Source of the DNA: Oscillospiraceae bacterium
Lineage (GTDB): Bacteria > Bacillota > Clostridia > Oscillospirales > Ruminococcaceae
Direction of reading: 5' to 3'
Length of the DNA: 5,046 nucleotides
NCBI GenBank assembly: GCA_009784765.1
Contig: WQXP01000105.1
Coordinates: 1-5,046, forward strand
Shown here piece after piece: positions 1 through 5,046 of this stretch (position 1 is its first letter; every line of letters begins with the position of its first letter). Made by a program: the position numbers and the translations under genes. The notes under the pieces are model-generated. The model was not told the origin of the DNA. It worked only from the letters and a program-made list of their open reading frames with translations, and did not search any database.

Positions 1-534
1 AATTGCGCCGCCTTCATCTACAATCAGAAATGGTGAAACTCCGCGCTTTTTCAGCAGCGCAGACATAGTAATCGCGGCAGTGCTTGATGTTTCCTCATCA
101 CCGCCGAAACACATATATATATCGAAGTCCGGGGTGTAGTTCTGCTCAAGGAGCGTTTCAACGCTCTCCATAATCGCGCAGAGTGTACACTTGGTATCTA
201 ACGCCCCCCGCCCGACTATTTCGTCATCGCTGAAGTCTCCCGAAAACGGATGCGCTTTCCACGTTTCGTCTTTCGCCGCAGGAACTACGTCAAAATGCGA
301 CATAAGCACAATACACCTGCTCGAATCCTTGCCCTTATAGCGATAGATTAGCCCCCCGGGATTAGTCGCGCTGTTGCCCACCCGCTCAAACTCGCAGTTG
401 CAATGGATATTCGGGTAAAGAGCCTCGAGAGCTTTTATAAACCTCTCACACTCTTGAATGTTGCCGTCTACCGTTTCGTAAATCAGCAGTTCGCTGAAGC
501 GAGTAACGGCGTATTCTAAGTTAAACTCTATCAT
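1..534 (-). CDS. M20-family zinc metallopeptidase / amidohydrolase, N-terminal 178 residues (C-terminus beyond window)
   Basis: Enzymes of this family are cytosolic di-metal hydrolases that cleave peptide or N-acyl amide bonds (ArgE, DapE, CPG2, Gly-X carboxypeptidase, PM20D1). Visible family motifs are SHFDVVPA at residues 79-86 (metal ligand H80, catalytic-chamber D82), PFSG at 96-99, GRGALDTK at 108-115 (bridging D113), and GGDEET at 144-149 (presumed catalytic base E147 and metal ligand E148). The order and spacing match the M20 catalytic domain, and the HFDVVPA...W...PFSG pattern is closest to the carboxypeptidase S/PM20D1-like branch. The later metal ligands and the dimerisation domain lie off the left edge, so activity cannot be confirmed. 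The ATG at 534-532 is preceded by GGAAAG (548-543) with 8-nt spacing and overlaps the end of the preceding gene by 14 bp, which implies translational coupling in the ligase/ACP-GNAT operon. The substrate is not readable; N-acyl amino acids or small peptides are both possible. Confidence 0.9.
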   Translation of the reverse strand, partial: MIEFNLEYAVTRFSELLIYETVDGNIQECERFIKALEALYPNIHCNCEFERVGNSATNPGGLIYRYKGKDSSRCIVLMSHFDVVPAAKDETWKAHPFSGDFSDDEIVGRGALDTKCTLCAIMESVETLLEQNYTPDFDIYMCFGGDEETSSTAAITMSALLKKRGVSPFLIVDEGGAI

Positions 535-1819
535 TTTTGATACTTTCCGCTATCTTAATAATCTTTTCGCTGAATAACTTAGTTGTCTCCCAATTTATGT
601 CATTGTCATATAACTTCTGCATGAGCAGCCCGTCAGAGTCCGGGTACCAGCGCGGCATTACTCCGCCGTAGATGAACCCCCGCCCTTTCAGAGCCGCCAC
701 TGCCGCCGCGTTATGAGGGCAAGCAAGGGGAACATTCACACACAGCGAACGGAGTTTGCCCGACTGTTCGTACTTGCTTTCCAACTGCGCGACTGCTTGC
801 GGCGCATCCGCCCCGACTTCCATGAACGTCGCCAGAACATACCCCGATGTCTCTAATTCCCCGTCTGCGAAAATGAAGACAGTCGGGTTATTCGGAGCAA
901 TGTCCGATGCCTTGCGAAACTGCCGCTTAGTCAAAGGCGGCAAATCAGAGAAGGCGAACTGCACCTGCTCTTCATACTGCGCAGGAAGATAACACCACAG
1001 CTTCGTTTCGCCCCGTTCGATGCAAGAGCAGACGCAGCTTATGCGTTCAGCCGTGTTCTGAGTAGCCTCACCATGCCCTTCCCCGTGAGAATGGGCGATG
1101 TTCAGCTTGAGGGCGGTGTCCGCGAATCCCCCGGCAATGCAAGAGCGTTGCGAGTATTTATGGCTTGTAACGCTCTCAGAATAAATCACACCGATTTTGA
1201 GTTCTTGGTTAGAAATGCACGAAATCAAGAGCTTCGCCACATCTGTTCCGCGGTATTGCGGCGCAACCATGAGCTGACCTAACTCAAAAGCAGAAGAATT
1301 AGGCGAAAGCTTAATCAGCGAAATCATACCCGCCGCTTTGCCTTCGGCATTCAACGCGATATAGGGGTACACTTCACCTTTTTCGATTTTGCACCAGAAT
1401 TTATCAGGCTCATACAAATAACGTGAGGCGTAACCCGTTCCATAAACCGCTTCCACAAGAGCAGGAACTTTTTCGGTAAGTTTGCGCGTAATCGGCGAAA
1501 TAAGACAGCGCGATTTAATCAGCTCAAGCCCGGTGTCTTCCCCTAACAAGTCGCCCGCCTGCGGTGACTCTTTCTCTGATTTAGTCAAAGTGCTCGTCTG
1601 CTTTTCACCCATATATATTACAATTTTCTTGATTGTGATAAACTTGCGAAAATCACGTTCGGGGATTTTGCAAGCAAAAGCCTCCTCAAATTCGCACACC
1701 ATGTCGATGAAATTCATTGATTCCATGCGCAGGTCGTGAAGCAGGTTAGTACTCTCGTTGATTTGCTCTGCCGATGTGCCGCTGTATTTGCTCACCAACG
1801 CTATGATTTTGTCTGTCAT
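521..1819 (-). CDS. Acyl carrier protein domain fused to a GNAT N-acetyltransferase-type region (432 aa)
   Basis: Residues 1-72 look like an acyl carrier protein. The stretch HDLRMESMNFIDMVCEFEEAF (29-49) aligns without gaps to the helix-2 region of FabD/FabF-pathway ACPs ([20 protein letters not shown] in E. coli AcpP), placing the phosphopantetheine serine at S34; the usual DSL is ESM here. IPERD and ITIKKIVIYM follow as helix 3-4 equivalents. A polar Ser/Glu-rich linker (about 72-100) leads to a GNAT fold. Its acyl-CoA-binding motif A is ELGQLMVAPQYRGTDVAKLL (179-198; core QYRGTD), followed by VTSHKYSQRSCIAGGF (217-232), typical of GNATs. A second, more degenerate GNAT-like half spans about 310-405 and ends in GFIYGGVMPRWYPDSDGLLMQ (381-401). 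The start ATG overlaps the ligase stop as ATGA, with AAGGAG (1836-1831) 11 nt upstream. By inference the ACP receives an acyl group from the co-transcribed ligase and the GNAT region transfers it to an amine. No signal peptide is seen, so it is probably cytosolic. Confidence 0.9.
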   Translation of the reverse strand: MTDKIIALVSKYSGTSAEQINESTNLLHDLRMESMNFIDMVCEFEEAFACKIPERDFRKFITIKKIVIYMGEKQTSTLTKSEKESPQAGDLLGEDTGLELIKSRCLISPITRKLTEKVPALVEAVYGTGYASRYLYEPDKFWCKIEKGEVYPYIALNAEGKAAGMISLIKLSPNSSAFELGQLMVAPQYRGTDVAKLLISCISNQELKIGVIYSESVTSHKYSQRSCIAGGFADTALKLNIAHSHGEGHGEATQNTAERISCVCSCIERGETKLWCYLPAQYEEQVQFAFSDLPPLTKRQFRKASDIAPNNPTVFIFADGELETSGYVLATFMEVGADAPQAVAQLESKYEQSGKLRSLCVNVPLACPHNAAAVAALKGRGFIYGGVMPRWYPDSDGLLMQKLYDNDINWETTKLFSEKIIKIAESIKNDRV

Positions 1820-3405
1820 TCCCTTGTGTTCTCCTTGTTGCGTTTCACCTTGCGTGACGTGGTTTTCTCAAAAGGACGCTCACGAAACTTGATTTTCGCG
1901 ATTTGTTTATACACGGGCAGTTTCTCGTTGATTTCGTCTACTGCGTCGCGAATACCCTCAAGCACTTGCTCACGAGTCAAGGGAGCGTCTTCCTCCGTTT
2001 CGGGGCGTTCGAATTTCGGGACTATAACTGCCGTTACAACCTCACGACCGGTTTCCTGCACATCGTCGCCGCCGTAAATCAGCGCATCTTCGATTAGCTC
2101 GCCTTTGATGTTGTACAGATACTGCTCGATTTCTTCGGGGTAGACATTCTCGCCGCCGCTGGCGATAATCAGGTTTTTCTTCCGCCCGTTAATGAACACA
2201 AACCCGTTCTCGTCGATATAGCCCAAATCACCGCTTTTGAACCAGCCGTCTTCTGTGATGACTGCTTCTGTCGCTTCGGGGTTTTTGTAATAGCCGAGCA
2301 TGACATTCTCGCCTTTAATCCAAATCTCGCCGTCAGGGGCGATTTTAACTTCGCAACCGGGGATTACCTCACCCACACTCGCTATATTGCTGTCGTTAAT
2401 GCGGTCAAACTTAGTCGCCGTTACAACAGGAGAGGTTTCCGTCAGCCCGTATCCTTGAAGCAGGCTGATTCCGTAATCCCGAAACTTTGTAATAAGCTCG
2501 ACATTCAGCGGTGCCCCGCCGGAGAAAATCGCCGAAAGCCGCCCTCCGAATACAAGCTCTTGCACCTCAAATGGAGTGAGAGCCCGCTCAATGGCAGTTT
2601 CAATCGCCGTGAGTTTGCTGTACATCGCATTCACTATCGCAGGAACAAGGAACATAACAGTCGGCTTGAAAAGCTGCAGATTCTCGGGGATATACTTCAG
2701 GCTGTCGTTGATACAAACAGTACACCCGAAAGCCAGCGATGCCATAATCCCGAGAGTGCATTCAAAGGCGTGGTGATATGGCAAAATCGAGAGCATAACC
2801 TCATGTTCGCCGTATTTCTCAAAAGTCGTCGCGTTGTGAATATTGTTTGTGATGTTCCTGTGAGAAAGCATTACACCCTTGCTGAACCCCGTAGTCCCCG
2901 ATGTGAAAATCATGCTCGCTAAGCGGTCGTTATCAATCCCGAGCCCTGTGAAACACGCATTCCCCCCCGCAGCTTGCTCTGCGCCTTTCGCGAGTGCGTC
3001 TGCATATTCGGGGTTGTCAAAACAGATTTTGGTTTTTACGCCGGAGTTCGCCATAATATCCTCATACACGTCTGAGTAAAACACCGCCTCTGCGTCGCCT
3101 TGTTCTAACAAGTGATGAATAGATTCTTCAGGCAAGTCGCGGTCGATTGGAATGACTACACCCGCGCAGATTGCGGCAAGGTAGGCGACAATCCACTCAT
3201 AGCGGTTCTCGCTGATTACTGCTATGTGTTTCCCGCCGAGCCCCTGTGTCATCAGGAACGTCCCGAGTGCGTTGACTTGCCCGACAAAGTCTTCATAACT
3301 GATGTCCTTAAAGCTGTCCTCTCCTGTTTTGATTGAGAACGCAGCGCGCTGCCCATATTTGCCCCCGATTAGCTCAAGCATTTCTTTAAGGTTCTTGATT
3401 TGCAT
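1816..3405 (-). CDS. AMP-forming acyl-CoA synthetase / acyl-acid ligase (ANL superfamily), 529 aa
   Basis: This enzyme would activate a carboxylic acid with ATP to an acyl-adenylate and transfer it to a thiol, either CoA or a carrier-protein phosphopantetheine. All core ANL motifs are present: the phosphate-binding loop TSGTTGFSKG (168-177), LPYHHAFE (208-215), GGAPL (296-300), QGYGLTET (317-324), GWFKSGDLG with D393 (387-395), the hinge region GRKKNLIIASGGENVYPEEIE (407-427), and a C-terminal EKTTSRKVKR (513-522) in which K519 is the likely adenylation lysine. Overall it most resembles bacterial long-chain acyl-CoA synthetases of the FadD15/COG1022 type, but at 529 residues it is shorter than the usual roughly 600. 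It is read as intact. The start at 3405 is the first ATG after the lipoprotein, with a weak AAGTAGG site (3420-3414) at 8-nt spacing. The stop overlaps the ACP-GNAT start by 4 bp, which makes that carrier domain a natural acceptor. Chain length and substrate identity cannot be read from the sequence. Confidence 0.95.
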   Translation of the reverse strand: MQIKNLKEMLELIGGKYGQRAAFSIKTGEDSFKDISYEDFVGQVNALGTFLMTQGLGGKHIAVISENRYEWIVAYLAAICAGVVIPIDRDLPEESIHHLLEQGDAEAVFYSDVYEDIMANSGVKTKICFDNPEYADALAKGAEQAAGGNACFTGLGIDNDRLASMIFTSGTTGFSKGVMLSHRNITNNIHNATTFEKYGEHEVMLSILPYHHAFECTLGIMASLAFGCTVCINDSLKYIPENLQLFKPTVMFLVPAIVNAMYSKLTAIETAIERALTPFEVQELVFGGRLSAIFSGGAPLNVELITKFRDYGISLLQGYGLTETSPVVTATKFDRINDSNIASVGEVIPGCEVKIAPDGEIWIKGENVMLGYYKNPEATEAVITEDGWFKSGDLGYIDENGFVFINGRKKNLIIASGGENVYPEEIEQYLYNIKGELIEDALIYGGDDVQETGREVVTAVIVPKFERPETEEDAPLTREQVLEGIRDAVDEINEKLPVYKQIAKIKFRERPFEKTTSRKVKRNKENTRE

Positions 3406-3441
3406 TTACTATACCTACTTTCTTTTAATTTACTCATGCTT
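3406..3441 (-). other. 36-bp intergenic gap between lipoprotein and ligase genes
   Basis: This short AT-rich spacer contains no hairpin followed by a T-run and no convincing promoter. It carries only the weak AAGTAGG ribosome binding site of the ligase at 3420-3414. The lipoprotein and ligase genes are therefore most simply one transcription unit, although the lipoprotein is not translationally coupled as the downstream genes are. Confidence 0.6.
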
Positions 3442-4209
3442 TCAGGTTCCCCTGCACACTGCCTCGTTAGTCTCCGGGAGAATGTAGCCCCCTCTGCAAG
3501 TAACGAAAGCTGCTGTGCAGATACATCTGTCTTGCCCTGTTTGCACGCCGGTACGAAATCTGTCAATCATATACCCACGCAGAGTAAACACCAATTCCGA
3601 AAAATCACCGTTAAACTTTTGCGTGAAAAACAGCGTCCCCTCGGGAATCGAAGCGTTTTCGCTGTTGAAAACGTGTGCAATTAACGCCATTCCCCCAAAT
3701 CGCATATCTCCGTTGATACCGCTGTTAAGCATACCCGCCCCGCTACCGCTGTTAAGCATACCCGCCCCGCTACCGCGCGGCAATGCAGACGAACGCATCG
3801 GGTCATCTGTATTAACCAAATCAACATCGTCGATGGTGTAGAAGAAAGATACTGTACTCAAAATCTCCCGCAGAGTGTAAACCATCAGCAACCCCTGCTC
3901 TTCATCGAGCATTACCCGCCAGTCGGTATACTCCGCGAGTAGCCGCGGCTCATACAGAGGCGGCGGGGCTTCTGTAGGGGCGAACGTCCCACTCACCCGT
4001 TCTGTTGTAATCACAGGCGGCGGCGCTTCTGTCGGGGCGAGCGTCCCGCTCACCCGTTCTGTTGTAATCACAGAGCGGCGAGTCGTCGCGGGTGTTTGCG
4101 ACGTTTCAGGTTCTTCCGAAACGTCTGCATTACTGCCGCCTTCGGTGCAAGCGGCAAGGGCAAACAGCAGAGCGGGCGTTAGAAGGATTGAGAGCAGTTG
4201 TTTTTTCAT
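3442..4209 (-). CDS. Secreted lipoprotein of unknown function with two sets of in-frame tandem repeats (255 aa)
   Basis: I do not recognise the family. The N-terminus is a classical lipoprotein signal: MKKQ, a hydrophobic stretch, then the lipobox L18-A19-A20-C21. Lgt/LspA processing would leave a diacylated Cys21 anchoring the protein on the outer face of the membrane. Residues 22-45 are a Ser/Thr/Glu-rich tether. Two 19-residue repeats follow (47-65 and 66-84, VITTERVSGT[L/F]APTEAPPP), forming a Pro/Thr-rich stalk. Residues 86-140 and 168-220 look like mixed alpha/beta secreted domain, interrupted by two exact copies of GSGAGMLNS (146-154, 155-163). The C-terminal tail has four cysteines (229, 231, 238, 252) and no recognisable motif. 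The start ATG has GGGGGAA (4223-4217) 7 nt upstream, about 39 nt from the predicted transcription start. It is the promoter-proximal gene of the ligase operon, 36 bp ahead of the ligase with no terminator between them. A role in sensing or binding the operon's product is possible but unsupported by sequence. Confidence 0.88.
   Translation of the reverse strand: MKKQLLSILLTPALLFALAACTEGGSNADVSEEPETSQTPATTRRSVITTERVSGTLAPTEAPPPVITTERVSGTFAPTEAPPPLYEPRLLAEYTDWRVMLDEEQGLLMVYTLREILSTVSFFYTIDDVDLVNTDDPMRSSALPRGSGAGMLNSGSGAGMLNSGINGDMRFGGMALIAHVFNSENASIPEGTLFFTQKFNGDFSELVFTLRGYMIDRFRTGVQTGQDRCICTAAFVTCRGGYILPETNEAVCRGT
3721..3774. repeat. 27-bp perfect tandem repeat, two copies, inside the lipoprotein gene
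   Basis: The copies at 3721-3747 and 3748-3774 are identical and encode GSGAGMLNS twice. The identity at synonymous sites points to recent slippage or duplication. The unit is again a multiple of three and keeps the frame open. Confidence 0.95.
3959..4072. repeat. 57-bp tandem repeat, two copies, inside the lipoprotein gene
   Basis: Copies at 3959-4015 and 4016-4072 differ at only 4 of 57 positions. Three of the differences are synonymous and one gives Leu/Phe. The unit is a multiple of three, so copy-number change would lengthen or shorten the Pro/Thr-rich stalk of the lipoprotein without breaking the frame. Confidence 0.95.
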
Positions 4210-4252
4210 AATTATGTTCCCCCATTTTCAAAAAAGTATGTACCATATCTTT

Positions 4253-4267
4253 ACAGTATAACACTGT
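4253..4267. promoter_or_regulatory. Short dyad over the -10 box of the operon promoter
   Basis: ACAGT (4253-4257) and ACTGT (4263-4267) form a perfect 5-bp inverted repeat with a 5-bp centre. The dyad covers the -10 element (4255-4260) of the leftward promoter. A repressor there would block polymerase, but a 5-bp arm is weak evidence. Confidence 0.2.
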
Positions 4268-4283
4268 TTTAAGAATTTGTCAA
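4255..4283 (-). promoter_or_regulatory. Sigma-A-type promoter of the lipoprotein-ligase-ACP/GNAT-M20 operon
   Basis: On the minus strand a perfect TTGACA (-35, 4283-4278) is followed by a 17-bp spacer and TATACT (-10, 4260-4255). The spacer ends in TGT, which gives an extended -10 element. The predicted start is near 4248, leaving a leader of about 39 nt before the lipoprotein ATG. This is the only good promoter seen ahead of the four minus-strand genes. Confidence 0.85.
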
Positions 4284-4300
4284 GCAAAATTTTGCAAAAT
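4284..4300. promoter_or_regulatory. Candidate operator: two overlapping 12-bp palindromes between divergent promoters
   Basis: GCAAAATTTTGC (4284-4295) and ATTTTGCAAAAT (4289-4300) are both perfect palindromes and overlap by 7 bp. Seen another way, GCAAAAT occurs twice, 10 bp apart (4284 and 4294), about one helical turn. The site directly abuts the -35 box of the leftward promoter and lies 16 bp before the -35 of the rightward one, a suitable place for a shared regulator. The region is AT-rich, so chance occurrence is possible, and no binding protein is identified. Confidence 0.4.
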
Positions 4301-4316
4301 AATTATACGGAAAGCC

Positions 4317-4345
4317 TTGAAAAACTTCGAAAAATGTGGTATAAT
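4317..4345 (+). promoter_or_regulatory. Sigma-A-type promoter of the kinase-like gene
   Basis: On the plus strand TTGAAA (-35, 4317-4322) is followed by a 17-bp spacer and a perfect TATAAT (-10, 4340-4345), preceded by TGG for an extended -10. The predicted start is around 4352, about 36 nt upstream of the preferred GTG at 4388. It is back-to-back with the operon promoter, with 33 bp between the two -35 boxes. Confidence 0.85.
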
Positions 4346-4375
4346 GAACATATCATGACAAAGACAGATTTACAT

Positions 4376-4381
4376 GAGGGG
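4376..4381 (+). promoter_or_regulatory. Ribosome binding site deciding the start of the kinase-like gene
   Basis: GAGGGG lies 6 nt before GTG 4388, in frame with the kinase-like protein. The competing ATG at 4355 has only promoter sequence upstream and would give a nearly leaderless mRNA. The site therefore favours the GTG start. Confidence 0.6.
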
Positions 4382-4387
4382 CCCGCC

Positions 4388-5046
4388 GTGCTGAACTCAG
4401 CGGATTATATGCTCCTCAAGAAGCATTTTGACACGGCGACCATTGCGTCCCGCGACCATATCGAACACATCATCGGGCTTGCTGAGCTTCTCAAGAACTC
4501 AGCAAAAGAGTCCGGGCTTTTTCGCGACATAACCGAGGAACTTATGCTGAGGCTCTACAAGCTCCTGTCTCAGAATATGAACATGAGCTTTCTTTGCTCA
4601 GAAGACAAGCTCCCGGAGAATCTTGACGCAGTGCAGCAAGCGCGGGACAGTGCTGAGGTGATTAACCTGCGGAAAGTTCTCACCGATATTGTTGACGGGT
4701 GTTCTGAAATCCTTGCGGTTCAAGGGGGGCGGCATAAAATCAAGCTAAAGATTGACACAGACGGTATGGGGGGCGAAATCAGTGCTTATGCCCAAATCCC
4801 CAAAGACTTGTTTACCATCGCTGTGATGAATCTCTTGCAGAATGCTTTCCTTTACTCACCGCCGAACAGTTGGGTAGAAGTTACGCTGACGCGCTTGAAG
4901 GGCAACGTCCGCGTGAGTGTCAACAACCCATTCGGGAAAGACGATGAGAGGATACGCGCCTATTCCGTCGGTGAAAACTCTGCTAATACAGAGCTTGCGC
5001 GGCTCGGGCATTATCTGTGTGCGAAAATCGCCGCTTGTTACGGCGG
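4388..5046 (+). CDS. Histidine-kinase-like protein with degenerate GHKL ATPase domain, N-terminal part (C-terminus beyond window)
   Basis: The open frame runs from 4355 to the right edge without a stop. I place the start at GTG 4388 because GAGGGG (4376-4381) lies 6 nt upstream. The in-frame ATG at 4355 has no ribosome binding site and sits almost on the predicted transcription start. Counting from GTG, residues 13-60 form a helical, dimerisation-like segment (RDHIEHIIGLAELL, 22-35). Residues 89-98 (AEVINLRKVL) resemble the linker entering a kinase catalytic domain. MNLLQNAFLYSP (147-158) is a clear N-box with N148 and N152. GHYLCAKIAACYGG (207-220) corresponds to the end of the ATPase domain. 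The G1 box is replaced by VNNPFG (178-183), the lid is very short, and the G2 box reads ARLGHYL instead of GLGL. No transmembrane segment or signal peptide is visible in this part. It could be a cytosolic two-component kinase, an anti-sigma-type kinase or a pseudokinase. It is divergently transcribed from the lipoprotein operon and may regulate it. Confidence 0.82.
   Translation, partial: MLNSADYMLLKKHFDTATIASRDHIEHIIGLAELLKNSAKESGLFRDITEELMLRLYKLLSQNMNMSFLCSEDKLPENLDAVQQARDSAEVINLRKVLTDIVDGCSEILAVQGGRHKIKLKIDTDGMGGEISAYAQIPKDLFTIAVMNLLQNAFLYSPPNSWVEVTLTRLKGNVRVSVNNPFGKDDERIRAYSVGENSANTELARLGHYLCAKIAACYG

Noticed and set aside
112..122. Short AT dinucleotide run considered as a slippage or phase-variation tract.
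   Set aside because: It is short, sits inside the conserved FDIYMCFGGDEE segment of the M20 enzyme, and is explained by its codons.
756..992. Open plus-strand frame antisense to the ACP-GNAT gene.
   Set aside because: It has no recognisable domain or ribosome binding site and lies opposite a well-supported coding region. The same applies to the other plus-strand frames between 1073 and 3841.
3406..3441. Possible terminator or internal promoter between the lipoprotein and the ligase.
   Set aside because: There is no GC-rich stem with a T-run and no -35/-10 pair at acceptable spacing in the 36-bp gap.
3369..3566. Minus-strand frame overlapping the lipoprotein C-terminus and the ligase start, considered as a small gene or a frameshifted lipoprotein tail.
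   Set aside because: Its composition is low-information and it has no motif. The lipoprotein frame stays open to its own stop at 3442 and the ligase has its own start, so no frameshift is needed.
4346..4353. GAACATAT downstream of the plus-strand -10 box resembles half of a Gram-positive LexA/DinR site.
   Set aside because: The second half reads CATG instead of GTTC, so the inverted repeat is broken and there is no support for SOS control.

Overview
The window looks like a bacterial chromosome segment, most likely from a Clostridia-type Firmicute. The basis is indirect: near-consensus housekeeping promoters, AGGAG-like ribosome binding sites, a classical LAAC lipobox and a long-chain-type acyl-CoA synthetase. 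No rRNA or other marker gene is present, so the assignment is tentative. Base composition is close to balanced inside genes and strongly AT-rich in the one real intergenic region. The sequence is almost entirely coding, with no tRNA, rRNA, CRISPR array or mobile element that I can recognise.

Layout. Four genes read on the minus strand from about 4209 down to the left edge. In transcription order they are: a secreted lipoprotein of unknown function (4209-3442), an AMP-forming acyl-CoA/acyl-acid synthetase (3405-1816), an acyl-carrier-protein domain fused to a GNAT acetyltransferase-type region (1819-521), and an M20-family metallopeptidase/amidohydrolase that runs off the left edge (534-1). 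The last three are tightly coupled, with 4-bp and 14-bp overlaps, and no terminator is visible in the 36-bp gap after the lipoprotein. One strong promoter at 4283-4255 can therefore drive all four. On the plus strand a divergent gene starts at about 4388 and runs off the right edge. It encodes a histidine-kinase-like protein with a degenerate ATPase domain.

The roughly 180-bp divergent region holds two back-to-back promoters with extended -10 elements and 17-bp spacers. Between them are two overlapping 12-bp palindromes built on GCAAAAT repeated at 10-bp spacing, a plausible shared operator.

How the genes may work together (inference). The ligase activates a carboxylic acid as an acyl-adenylate and may load it onto the phosphopantetheine arm of the carrier domain. 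The fused GNAT region could pass the acyl group to an amine. The M20 enzyme belongs to a superfamily that cleaves, and in PM20D1 also forms, N-acyl amino acids. Together this would be a small acyl-amide-forming and acyl-amide-cleaving cassette. The chemistry is untested and neither substrate can be read from the sequence.
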